Source: Indolivaga alginatilytica
GTDB lineage: Bacteria > Bacteroidota > Bacteroidia > Bacteroidales > Dysgonomonadaceae
Assembly: GCF_003201355.1 (NCBI RefSeq)
Contig: NZ_QICL01000017.1
Span: 1-64,000, forward strand
Direction: 5' to 3'
DNA length: 64,000 nt
Shown here piece after piece: positions 16,909 to 25,013 of the stretch (positions within the stretch are counted from its first letter, which is position 1; each line of letters begins with the position of its first letter). Both the position numbers and the translations under genes were made by a program. Below the pieces are notes generated by a model. It did not search any database. It was not told the origin of the DNA and saw only the letters and a program-made list of their open reading frames with translations.

Positions 16909-17847
16909 TCATATATATAATCGTATTACTTCATCAATATACTCTTCCAGTATATGTTGTTGTTCTTTCGCATTACTGGCATTGTCGAACATTGTATTAA
17001 AGTTATCATTAGTATAAACGAAATATTGGTTGTTTCCGGGAGAAGGTTCTTTGGCGTATATTAATTGATCCGATTTTAACTTTGGGGTTTCCAGAATATC
17101 AAAAAAAGGTTTCCCCCAATTTTCTTTATTGTCTATAGCAATACAAATAAGAGGTTTTTCTCTATTGTAGTATATTCCTGCCCATATCCATATATCTTTA
17201 ATTTCCACCTTGCTTTGCACTGATACTTTAAAATAAAACCCACTCCATTCAGTTTGTAAATCTTGTTTATATATCTCAAGTGTGTAATTATCAATACTTC
17301 TATTTAAACTTGATTTTAGTATTTCTGTAAAACTGTATAGAGAATAAACTTGTTCTATTTTCATTTTTCTTGTTATTTTAACTATTGAACAGACATTTCT
17401 TAAATAGCCTAGATAGGCTGTAAATAATTCTTTTTCGGCAGAGATATTCTCAGGTATATTTTCATTTAGCATATCGTAAAACTCATGCCATGTCTTGGTC
17501 TTGAAGGACTCCTTCCATAAAACATAATTAGTTATATAGCCTAACTGAGTACTCGGAATATTGAATGTTGTGCAGTATTGCTCAAAGTGATGGTTTCGAT
17601 CACCTATTTTACATTCGATTAGATATATCTGATCGCGATTTTTTATTAGAAAATCGGGTCTGCTATCTCCTTCCGAACTCTCTCTTTCGAACCTAGTTAT
17701 ATTATCAAATACCACTTCAGGAAAAAAGAAATTAAGAAATAATTTCTTGAAGTTTTCACTTGTTTGGCACATACTCCATGTTATATCAGACAGAGCGTTT
17801 TCATTTCGCAATCGACTTGATATATTTTGTAAAAAATCGTTTATCAT
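16909..17847 (-). CDS. PD-(D/E)XK nuclease superfamily protein
   Basis: 312 residues. The nuclease core sits near the N-terminus: GDSRPDFLI with Asp at about 65, then YLIECKIGDRN with Glu 78 and Lys 80, the D-x(12)-E-x-K arrangement of restriction-type nucleases. The remaining ~200 residues, Trp/Tyr-rich, have no recognised fold. Its start overlaps the stop of the upstream WYL gene by four bases (ATGA), so the pair is translationally coupled. WYL-regulated nucleases are frequent in phage-defence loci. Whether it cuts DNA or RNA, and what restrains it, cannot be seen. Confidence 0.75.
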   Translation of the reverse strand: MINDFLQNISSRLRNENALSDITWSMCQTSENFKKLFLNFFFPEVVFDNITRFERESSEGDSRPDFLIKNRDQIYLIECKIGDRNHHFEQYCTTFNIPSTQLGYITNYVLWKESFKTKTWHEFYDMLNENIPENISAEKELFTAYLGYLRNVCSIVKITRKMKIEQVYSLYSFTEILKSSLNRSIDNYTLEIYKQDLQTEWSGFYFKVSVQSKVEIKDIWIWAGIYYNREKPLICIAIDNKENWGKPFFDILETPKLKSDQLIYAKEPSPGNNQYFVYTNDNFNTMFDNASNAKEQQHILEEYIDEVIRLYI

Positions 17848-18755
17848 ACTGTTTGTCTATATCTGATATTCATTTCATTTATGACTTCTCTTATTTCTTC
17901 TCTAAACCATATTGGCTCTAGTATTTCAATCTCAGCTCCCATAGATAGCAACTCCTTCCGAAAATCGAATGTTGGATGTATATAATATTGAAATACAGAA
18001 AACTTTTCATTAATTTCTATCTCTTTTTGAGAATGATGCAACGGCAGGCTTTTTAGATATTCTGCTTGATAGGTATTTGCTGATATTTTCACTTTGCAGG
18101 GAGGGCTATTCTCATCATTTATAATGCCAAAATAATTATAAAAATATTCTTCAGAATCAAATTCTTTTGGTAATTCAAAGTATCGATCGATAAGTGACAG
18201 TTTCCGGATGCGATCCAATGCGTATATCATAATTTTCTGCGGCCCCTGACTATAAGCTATTACATACCAACGTTGCTTGAAGACCTTTACGAAATACGGT
18301 TCGATAGGAAAGGTCGTGGGTGTATCTCTCCAATAACTCTGATAGGTAATCTCAAGAGCTATATTGTCTCTCATGGCTTCTATTATAGCCGTAAGATATT
18401 CTTGCCCAGATGGAATCTGTTCAAATTGGAATCTGTTTTTTAGTTTATGGCTCTCATTAATAAGGTTATTTATAGCGAATGTATTAAGTAACCAGCTACG
18501 GAGTCCGCCTTGTTCTATATCTTTAACATTCTCGATATAGTATTTGTATCCGTTTTTTCGATCACATTCTATTATTATATCGAAAATATCTTCGATTGCT
18601 TTTCTATGATTATGAAAAGTCCGGAGAGGAATATCATCCCCATTATTCATCGTATTCCTCACCCAACGCTCATTAATCTCTTCAAAAGTAATTTGTTTTG
18701 CTTTATAGATTGTATCTACTAACCAAATGTAACGATTGAATATGTCTTTTGCCAT
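17844..18755 (-). CDS. WYL-domain transcriptional regulator
   Basis: 303 residues. An N-terminal winged-helix region (about 1-65, including DIPLRTFHNHRKAIEDIFDI) is followed by the WYL domain (about 130-205) with ALEITYQSYWRDTPTTFPIEPYFVKVFKQ-type residues and RWYVIAYSQG, and a C-terminal WCX-like part. WYL proteins bind nucleic-acid ligands and commonly repress or activate defence genes. It is the first gene of the unit and overlaps the nuclease gene. No good promoter was found upstream, so it may be autoregulated through sites in the 18756-19299 spacer. Confidence 0.88.
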   Translation of the reverse strand: MAKDIFNRYIWLVDTIYKAKQITFEEINERWVRNTMNNGDDIPLRTFHNHRKAIEDIFDIIIECDRKNGYKYYIENVKDIEQGGLRSWLLNTFAINNLINESHKLKNRFQFEQIPSGQEYLTAIIEAMRDNIALEITYQSYWRDTPTTFPIEPYFVKVFKQRWYVIAYSQGPQKIMIYALDRIRKLSLIDRYFELPKEFDSEEYFYNYFGIINDENSPPCKVKISANTYQAEYLKSLPLHHSQKEIEINEKFSVFQYYIHPTFDFRKELLSMGAEIEILEPIWFREEIREVINEMNIRYRQTV

Positions 18756-19299
18756 ATATTATTGTTGTATAAAGAGGATGATGCTTTTTTCTATATATCT
18801 AGAAAAGGTAATAAATTTATGGTAGATTCTTTTAGTTCTTCTATAAATCTAAATTAAATATTTTGAGAAAAAAAATCTAAAATACACAGACTGTTTTTTA
18901 TCTTGTAAAGAAAACATTATATTATGCCATAATATAGCACAAGAGTTGACTTTTGTCTTTTGTAATAATTTGAACTTGTTTAAATATTAATGAAGAGCAT
19001 GTGTAGGGATGAAAAATCTTTTAGCGGTTGTTTTATGGAGCGTATAATTATACGCCCCTAGGGTTGTTTCATATGATTATCACATGTCGTTTCTCGAATT
19101 TAAGCGGACTCTTAGAAAGCTATAATTGAGTTTCGGACATCAATGTTTATTAATTAAATAATATTTTTACATAAAATTGCAAACTCCATGTTACAATTTA
19201 CTATATTTGTGTTAATAAAAAAACCAAATAAGAAGATATTGGTTATAACTGTCAAAATTGAGTTACGGTCAATCTTCAAAAGTAATAATATAGTAGACT
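18756..19299. promoter_or_regulatory. divergent spacer: pta promoter and 16-bp palindrome
   Basis: 544 bases between the divergent WYL gene and pta. A perfect palindrome GCGTATAATTATACGC lies at 19040-19055, extended by GG/CC-type flanks. TATATTTG at 19202-19209 is a good -7 box for pta, with TTG at 19177-19179 and a 22-base gap; transcription from near 19216 would leave a leader of about 84 bases. No coding frame or convincing structured RNA was found in the remainder. Confidence 0.55.
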
Positions 19300-20310
19300 A
19301 TGGATCTTATTAATGAAATCATTGCCAGAGCAAAAGCAAACAAACAACGTATTGTATTGCCCGAAGGAACAGAAGAAAGAACAATAAAAGCAGCCGATCA
19401 ATTGCTTGCCGATGGTGTTGCAGAAATTATTCTGATAGGGAATCCTACCGAAATAAAGAATCTGGCTGTAAAATTTAATTTAACTCATATCGATAAGGCT
19501 CAAATAGTTGATCCTAAAGACAATGTTAAAAAGCAGGTATATGCCGATTTGCTTTTTGAATTACGCAAAGCAAAAGGTATGACGCCTGAGCAAGCAGCAA
19601 CACTGGCAGAAGACCCCTTGTATCTGGCTTGTCTGATGATTAAAAACGGAGATGCTGACGGCGAAATTGCCGGAGCTCAAAATACAACAGGAAATGTATT
19701 GCGTCCTGCATTGCAGATTATAAAGACAGCACCGGGAATCAGTGTTGTTTCGGGAGCATTTATGATGTTTGTAAAAGACAATGAATATGTACCTAGTGGT
19801 GTATTGGTATTTGCAGACTGTGCTGTAACACCAAACCCAACGGCACCTCAGTTAGCAGAAATAGCTATAGCATCGGCACATACCGCAAGAGCTCTAGTAG
19901 GCGAAGAGCCAAGAGTGGCTATGTTGAGTTTTTCAACAAAAGGAAGTGCCAAAGATCCTATGGTAGACAAAGTGGTTGAAGCGACAGCTTTGGCAAAAAA
20001 AATAGATCCAACTGTGGAAATTGATGGAGAGCTGCAAGCAGATGCGGCATTAGTGCCATCTGTAGGAAACAGTAAAGCTCCCGGAAGTTTGGTTGCAGGT
20101 AAAGCAAATGTGCTTGTATTCCCTACATTAGAAGTGGGCAATATCAGTTACAAATTGGTACAACGATTGGCAGGAGCCGAAGCAGTAGGTCCTGTTTTGC
20201 AAGGTATGGCTGCCCCAGTTAACGATTTGTCAAGAGGGTGTTCTGTAGACGATATCTATAAAATGGTAGCTGTAACGGCTAATCAGGCGATAGCCGCCAA
20301 AAAGAAATAA
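19300..20310 (+). CDS. pta: phosphate acetyltransferase
   Basis: 336 residues, the short single-domain type without the DRTGG regulatory domain. Pta converts acetyl-CoA and phosphate to acetyl phosphate plus CoA. Visible motifs: RIVLPEGTEERTIKAADQLL, GEIAGAQNTTGNVLRPALQ, AMLSFSTKGSAKDPMVDKV, EIDGELQADAALVP and NVLVFPTLEVGNISYKLVQRL. Together with ackA at 21476 it makes acetate and ATP from acetyl-CoA, or works in reverse. The gene order is pta, a dehydrogenase-like gene, ackA. Confidence 0.97.
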   Translation: MDLINEIIARAKANKQRIVLPEGTEERTIKAADQLLADGVAEIILIGNPTEIKNLAVKFNLTHIDKAQIVDPKDNVKKQVYADLLFELRKAKGMTPEQAATLAEDPLYLACLMIKNGDADGEIAGAQNTTGNVLRPALQIIKTAPGISVVSGAFMMFVKDNEYVPSGVLVFADCAVTPNPTAPQLAEIAIASAHTARALVGEEPRVAMLSFSTKGSAKDPMVDKVVEATALAKKIDPTVEIDGELQADAALVPSVGNSKAPGSLVAGKANVLVFPTLEVGNISYKLVQRLAGAEAVGPVLQGMAAPVNDLSRGCSVDDIYKMVAVTANQAIAAKKK

Positions 20311-20323
20311 GATCGCAGACCTT
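20309..20323 (+). repeat. palindrome copy at pta 3' end
   Basis: AAGATCGCAGACCTT, starting within the pta TAA stop and followed by ATTATTGC in the gene sense. The left arm is imperfect (GATC for GGTC), but the placement and the TTATTGC tail match the family. Confidence 0.65.
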
Positions 20324-20419
20324 ATTATTGCTTTGGGTAAAATATCTTATCTAAAGCTTATTATCACTTAATAATCTAATCTGACACTATAAATTTATTG
20401 AAGTTTAAATAATATAAAT

Positions 20420-21385
20420 ATGGCTGAAATAGTAGAACCGATAGAAGGTTACGGATTAAGTAAGAAGGATCAGGAGAGAGCATTGTTCTCGAAAATAGGT
20501 GTTGTCGGTTGCGGTCGTGATGGACGCAGTATCGTTAATCTGACAGCACAATCGGGTATGGAGGTAGTATTTATCGAAATATCAGAAGAAAAAATACAGG
20601 ATGCTCTAAGAGAGATTGAGCATAGTTTAGATACAAAAATAGAAAACTGGGGGCTGACTCAAGGCGAAAAACGTGGTACGATGGGACGTATTACGGGTTC
20701 TTTGGATTATGCGGACCTTCGGGATTGTGATTTTGTGATAGAGTGTATCCGCTACGAAGCCAATGGTGAGCGTAGTACAACTCTACGTAAAGAAGTTTTT
20801 AAAAAATTAGAGGAAGTTCTTTCGCCCGATGCTATTATTGCAACTAATGCAACAACAGTAATTATCAGTGAGCTTTCGGCTGACATGACCTATAAGGAGC
20901 GTTGCGTGAGTTTACACTTTCCTATTCCTCACAGCGATGCAAGATTGCTTGAAATTGTAAAAGGAACGTTTACTTCTCCTGAAGTAGTTGAAAAAGTAAT
21001 TCGTTTCTCAAACCTAATCAAACACCTGCCAATAGAAGTTCGTGAGAGTAGCGGATTGGTTAGTATGCGTCTGATGACAATTATGTTGAACGAAGCATGT
21101 CATATATTAATGGAAAATTTGACATCGATGGAAGACATCGACAAAGAATTTACCGTTATTTATGGACAACGTTATGGTATATTCGAATTAGCAGATCTTC
21201 TGGGTATTGAAAAAATTGTTATGTTGATGGAAGACATGTTCAATGAATATGGAGACCGTAAGTATAAAGCATCGCCAATTTTGTGGAGACTGTATCACTC
21301 AAAACAATACGGAGTGCAAACGGGAAGAGGTTTCTATATTTATGACGAAGCCGGAAAACGTGTGACACCTAACAATTTAATCTAA
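20420..21385 (+). CDS. 3-hydroxyacyl-CoA dehydrogenase-like protein
   Basis: 321 residues. An N-terminal NAD-binding Rossmann fold shows GVVGCGRDG (GxGxxG, Gly 30-35) and the acidic end VVFIEISEEK. The middle has DFVIECIRYEANG, IIATNATTVIISEL and SLHFPIPHSDARLLEIVKG, aligning with the catalytic region that carries His and Glu of 3-hydroxybutyryl-CoA dehydrogenases. The usual PGF-x-x-N-R segment reads SSGLVSMRL, so the conserved Asn is replaced, and the catalytic Ser position is Thr. The C-terminal helical domain is present and ends in GRGFYIYDE. Its position between pta and ackA suggests acyl-CoA metabolism, but the substrate is uncertain. Confidence 0.8.
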   Translation: MAEIVEPIEGYGLSKKDQERALFSKIGVVGCGRDGRSIVNLTAQSGMEVVFIEISEEKIQDALREIEHSLDTKIENWGLTQGEKRGTMGRITGSLDYADLRDCDFVIECIRYEANGERSTTLRKEVFKKLEEVLSPDAIIATNATTVIISELSADMTYKERCVSLHFPIPHSDARLLEIVKGTFTSPEVVEKVIRFSNLIKHLPIEVRESSGLVSMRLMTIMLNEACHILMENLTSMEDIDKEFTVIYGQRYGIFELADLLGIEKIVMLMEDMFNEYGDRKYKASPILWRLYHSKQYGVQTGRGFYIYDEAGKRVTPNNLI

Positions 21386-21398
21386 GGGCTCAGACCTT
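21384..21398 (+). repeat. palindrome copy after the dehydrogenase gene
   Basis: AAGGGCTCAGACCTT, overlapping the TAA stop. One base of the left arm (G for T) breaks the perfect palindrome. Confidence 0.65.
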
Positions 21399-21399
21399 T

Positions 21400-21434
21400 C
21401 AGTTAACAGTTAACAGTCAACAGTTAGCAGTTTT
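21400..21434. repeat. heptamer tandem repeat (CAGTTAA)
   Basis: Five 7-base units: CAGTTAA, CAGTTAA, CAGTCAA, CAGTTAG, CAGTTTT. They lie between the palindrome copy and the ackA start and could change length by slippage. Confidence 0.8.
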
Positions 21435-21475
21435 TACCCGTAGCTATTTTACTTTACTTACTTAAGACGAAGATC

Positions 21476-22672
21476 ATGAAAATATTAGTATTGAACTGCG
21501 GAAGTTCATCCATAAAATACAAGCTTTTCGATATGGAAAGCAAAGAAGTGGTTGCTCAGGGAGCCATTGAAAAGATAGGATTAAAAGGTTCTTTCCTCAA
21601 ATTTCCTTTCAAAAACGATAAAGTTATTCTCGAAGGTGAAATTTTGGAACACAAATCGGGCATAGAATATATATTAGGTGTATTGACCAGCGAAAAATAC
21701 GGCTGTATTAAATCGCTAAGTGAGATCGATGCAGTAGGTCACCGTGTGGTGCATGGCGGCGAGAAGTTCAACAAAAGTGTACTTATCACCGACGATGTAA
21801 TGGCAAAAGTGGTAGAGTGTATAGATATTGCACCGCTTCACAATCCGCCCAATTTAGCAGGTATCAATGCTGTTAAAGACTTGATGGGCGATATTCCTCA
21901 GGTGGCAGTATTCGATACGGCATTTCATCAGACAATGCCATCAAAAGCATATATGTATGGTCTGCCTTATTCGTTGTATGAGAAATATGCTATCCGCCGT
22001 TACGGTTTTCATGGTACAAGCCATAGATATGTAACACGCCGTGCGTGCGAATTTTTAGAAGTTCCTTTCGAAAGTCAGAAGATAGTATCGGCACACATCG
22101 GTAACGGGGGCTCTTTAGCTGCTGTTGCAGAGGGGAAATCAGTAGACACAAGTATGGGGATGACTCCTGTTGAAGGTCTGTTGATGGGAACCCGTGCAGG
22201 CGATGTGGATGCAGGCGTGTTGTCTTTCATTATGGAAAAGGAAAACGTAGGACCTCAAACCATGTCTACCATCGTAAATAAATTCAGTGGTTTGTTGGGT
22301 ATCTCGGGATTATCATCTGATATGAGGGATATTCGTGCAGGTATCGATAAAGGAGATAAGAGAGCCGAACTGGCATTCGATATGTTTACCTACCGTATCA
22401 AGAAATATGTGGGTGCTTATGCTGCTGCTCTGGGTGGTATGGATGTACTTATATTTACGGGTGGTATTGGAGAAAATCACTCTATAACCAGAGAGATAGT
22501 GTGTAAAGATCTGGAGTTTATGGGTGTGAAACTCGATTTTGATAAAAACAACGAAATTCATGGAGATGAGGCTGTAATCAGTACTCCCGATTCGAAGGTC
22601 AAGATTGTGGTGATTCCTACCGATGAAGAATTTATGATTGCTTCCGATACAATGGGAATAGTAAGCGCTTAA
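21476..22672 (+). CDS. ackA: acetate kinase
   Basis: 398 residues, normal length. AckA converts acetyl phosphate and ADP to acetate and ATP. Motifs: the N-terminal phosphate loop LVLNCGSSSIKYKLF, VGHRVVHGGEKF, VFDTAFHQTMP with the catalytic Asp, RYGFHGTSHRYV, HIGNGGSLAAV, and the C-terminal FTGGIGENH. The upstream spacer is 90 bases and contains the heptamer repeat. The gene is followed by a 40-base perfect palindrome that probably ends the pta-ackA transcript. Confidence 0.98.
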   Translation: MKILVLNCGSSSIKYKLFDMESKEVVAQGAIEKIGLKGSFLKFPFKNDKVILEGEILEHKSGIEYILGVLTSEKYGCIKSLSEIDAVGHRVVHGGEKFNKSVLITDDVMAKVVECIDIAPLHNPPNLAGINAVKDLMGDIPQVAVFDTAFHQTMPSKAYMYGLPYSLYEKYAIRRYGFHGTSHRYVTRRACEFLEVPFESQKIVSAHIGNGGSLAAVAEGKSVDTSMGMTPVEGLLMGTRAGDVDAGVLSFIMEKENVGPQTMSTIVNKFSGLLGISGLSSDMRDIRAGIDKGDKRAELAFDMFTYRIKKYVGAYAAALGGMDVLIFTGGIGENHSITREIVCKDLEFMGVKLDFDKNNEIHGDEAVISTPDSKVKIVVIPTDEEFMIASDTMGIVSA

Positions 22673-22743
22673 GCACACATACCTTTTTATAAAGAAAAGC
22701 TAAAGATTAAATAGGCTAGAGGCATTAAAGTCTATTGGGATAT

Positions 22744-22783
22744 CAAACAAGCCGCAATTAAATATTTAATTGCGGCTTGTTTG
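22744..22783. terminator. 40-base perfect palindrome after ackA
   Basis: Two 20-base arms with no unpaired centre: the left arm begins CAAACAAGCCGCAATTAAAT and the right arm is its exact complement. The GCCGC/GCGGC core plus flanking A and T runs makes a bidirectional intrinsic terminator. Its last four bases (TTTG, 22780-22783) are also the -33 element of the aguA promoter. Confidence 0.85.
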
Positions 22784-22812
22784 CATAAGATAACGCAAAA
22801 TATGTAATTTTG
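22780..22812 (+). promoter_or_regulatory. aguA promoter
   Basis: TTTG (22780-22783), a 21-base spacer and TAATTTTG (22805-22812) match the Bacteroidota consensus. Transcription would start near 22819, giving a leader of about 120 bases that contains the hairpins at 22828-22897. Confidence 0.7.
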
Positions 22813-22827
22813 TATACTGATATTGGC

Positions 22828-22897
22828 TTTTACGTGTGGGGTTCTGCTCTGACCGTAAAACAGTAAAGTTTAACAGGCGTTTGGAGTAGAACCCCAC
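22828..22897 (+). promoter_or_regulatory. foldable 5' leader of aguA
   Basis: Stem A pairs GTGGGGTTCTGCTC (22836-22849) with GAGTAGAACCCCAC (22884-22897): 14 pairs including one G-U wobble, 34-base loop. Stem B pairs TTTTACG (22828-22834) with CGTAAAA (22854-22860), enclosing the left arm of A, so the two either compete or form a pseudoknot. This is the shape expected of a regulatory leader. It does not match a riboswitch class I recognise, and it could instead be a dispersed repeat. Confidence 0.5.
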
Positions 22898-22941
22898 CCC
22901 TGCAAAATACGAGAGTAAATAGTTGAAAGAATTTAGAAGTA

Positions 22942-23988
22942 ATGAAAAACGATAAAAATAAATTATTCACCCTTCCTGCCGAATGGCATCCGCAAAGTGC
23001 AATTCAGTTGACATGGCCACACTATGGGACAGATTGGGATTATATGCTTGAAGAGATAACCGCATGCTATATAAATTTGGCACGCATCATTCTTCAATAC
23101 CAAAAACTGATCATTGTTTGCCGAGATGATGCAGCCGTAAAGTTACTGCTGAATGTAGATGAAAGTCTACTTGAAAATCTTGTTTTGGTAGAACTGCCTA
23201 CCAATGATACCTGGGCACGGGATCATGCCGCAATTTCGGTTTTTGATGAAGATAATAAGAAGTATTTGTTAGACTTTACCTTCAATGGTTGGGGACTCAA
23301 ATTTCCATCTAATTATGATAATCAAATAAACAGAGGGCTGTTTGCTGCTACGGTTTTTCAATCGGATGTAGAATATGTCAATAAAAAAGACTTTGTTCTT
23401 GAAGGAGGTGCATTAGAATCGGATGGAAAAGGCACATTGCTTACAACATCCGAATGTTTGTTGTCTCCGAATAGAAATTCAGCTTTTACTAAATCGGAGA
23501 TCGAAAGTTATCTGACTGATACTTTTGGTTTAAAGAAGGTATTATGGTTAGATCACGGTTACCTGGCAGGTGATGATACGGATAGCCATATAGATACACT
23601 GGCTCGTTTATGTGACGAGCATACTATTGCTTATGTAAAATGCGAAGATGAGGCTGACGAGCATTATGATGCTCTTTTGAAAATGGAAAAACAATTGCAA
23701 GGTTTTGTTGATCTGAATGGAAATCCTTATAATCTGATTGCATTGCCTATGGCAGATAAGGTGATTGAAGATGGTCAACGACTTCCGGCAACCTATGCCA
23801 ATTTTTTAATAATGAATGAGATTGTACTTCTTCCATTCTACAATACAGCAACAGATTTAATGGCTCAGGAGCAATTACAGAAAGCTTTTCCAACCCGAAA
23901 AGTGATAGGTACAGACTGTTCTGCTATAATCAAACAGCACGGATCGCTGCATTGTATCACTATGCAATACCCCGAAGGTTTTTTATGA
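22942..23988 (+). CDS. aguA: agmatine deiminase
   Basis: 348 residues. AguA hydrolyses agmatine to N-carbamoylputrescine and ammonia. Family marks: N-terminal PAEWHPQSAIQLTWPH, NDTWARDHAAISV (substrate acids), DFTFNGWGLKFPSNYDNQIN, LEGGALESDGKGTLLTT, the catalytic histidine in DDTDSHIDTLARL, and the nucleophilic cysteine near 338 in GSLHCITMQYP. With aguB at 25349 it makes putrescine from agmatine. The gene is preceded by a good promoter and a foldable leader, and its stop overlaps the start of the next gene. Confidence 0.95.
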   Translation: MKNDKNKLFTLPAEWHPQSAIQLTWPHYGTDWDYMLEEITACYINLARIILQYQKLIIVCRDDAAVKLLLNVDESLLENLVLVELPTNDTWARDHAAISVFDEDNKKYLLDFTFNGWGLKFPSNYDNQINRGLFAATVFQSDVEYVNKKDFVLEGGALESDGKGTLLTTSECLLSPNRNSAFTKSEIESYLTDTFGLKKVLWLDHGYLAGDDTDSHIDTLARLCDEHTIAYVKCEDEADEHYDALLKMEKQLQGFVDLNGNPYNLIALPMADKVIEDGQRLPATYANFLIMNEIVLLPFYNTATDLMAQEQLQKAFPTRKVIGTDCSAIIKQHGSLHCITMQYPEGFL

Positions 23989-25013
23989 TGAAGCAATTAA
24001 CAACTTTTTTTTGGGTATCTCTGTTTGCAACGTCGTCTGTTTTCGGACAAAAATCAAATGATTTTACAAGAATAGATTCGCTTATTCATGCCGAATCTCA
24101 AAAGCCTTTTAACGGAGTCATTCTTATTTCTCAAAATGGGAAGACTGCTTATTTTAAAAAGCAGGGATATTCGGATTTAGAGAAAAAGACGGTTCTAAAA
24201 GACGATAGCCAGTTTGTAATAGGGTCTGTTTCCAAGCAAATTACGGCTGTTATGATTTTGCAGGAATATGAAAAGGGACATATTCAACTTCATGAACCGA
24301 TAAAGGCTTATTTACCTGAGTTGACTCAGGGTTGGGCAGATTCGGTAACCGTTCACGATTTATTGTGCCATACGCATGGAGTAGTCGATTTTAATAAACT
24401 GTCTCTATTTCCGGCAGGTAGTCAATATTTATATTCTCAGATCGGCTATGAAATATTATCCGATATAGTAGAAAGGATAAATAATGACAGTTTTGCTAAT
24501 CTATCATTAAAACTATTCAGGAAGATCGGAATGAATAATACATTTCACCCCGAATCGAAATACTACAAAGATCTTGTGAAATCTTATAATGAAGATGAGA
24601 ATGGCGTTCTTATTCCAGAGACCGAAAAGACAAAGTATGCTCCTGCAGGCGGTTTTATCTCAACGGCAAATGATCTTTTGACCTGGAATGATTATTTATA
24701 TAATGGGAAATTGCTTCAACAATCGACTTTTGATTTGATGACTACCAAACAGCCCAATGCTGTGAGGAATCATCCTATATTTGGAGAAACGAGTTATGGT
24801 TATGGTATCACAGTAGATACCAATAATGATATTCAACAGTTAGGGCAGACAGGCTATGTACCGGGTTCGGTTTGCATGAGCTTTTATTTTCCCGAATCCA
24901 AAGTCGGTGTCATAGTTCTAGAAAATATAGCTTATGATGCGGACAATATAAAGGAAACATTTTTTTATCATACTGCTATTTTAAATATGGTAAGAGATAA
25001 TTTAAGTAAATAA
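23985..25013 (+). CDS. secreted serine hydrolase, beta-lactamase/PBP-like family
   Basis: 342 residues from the ATG at 23985, which overlaps the aguA stop (a second ATG follows at 23988). A signal peptide ends near SSVFGQKSN. The domain is the class C beta-lactamase/penicillin-binding fold (Beta-lactamase family PF00144-type): GSVSKQITAVMIL gives the Ser-x-x-Lys pair, VTVHDLLCHTHGVVDF is the conserved HLLTHTSG-like segment, and YSQIGYEILSDIVE stands where the Tyr-x-Asn motif is expected, with Gln instead of Asn. It is probably a periplasmic esterase or peptidase rather than a true beta-lactamase. Why it is coupled to agmatine genes is not clear. Confidence 0.8.
   Translation: MMKQLTTFFWVSLFATSSVFGQKSNDFTRIDSLIHAESQKPFNGVILISQNGKTAYFKKQGYSDLEKKTVLKDDSQFVIGSVSKQITAVMILQEYEKGHIQLHEPIKAYLPELTQGWADSVTVHDLLCHTHGVVDFNKLSLFPAGSQYLYSQIGYEILSDIVERINNDSFANLSLKLFRKIGMNNTFHPESKYYKDLVKSYNEDENGVLIPETEKTKYAPAGGFISTANDLLTWNDYLYNGKLLQQSTFDLMTTKQPNAVRNHPIFGETSYGYGITVDTNNDIQQLGQTGYVPGSVCMSFYFPESKVGVIVLENIAYDADNIKETFFYHTAILNMVRDNLSK

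Noticed and set aside
19040-19055. Replication origin or dif site
   Set aside because: The palindrome is isolated, no DnaA boxes or replication genes are near, and no compositional switch was noted.
22313-22678. 121-residue minus-strand frame antisense to ackA
   Set aside because: Shadow of ackA; no start signal or domain.
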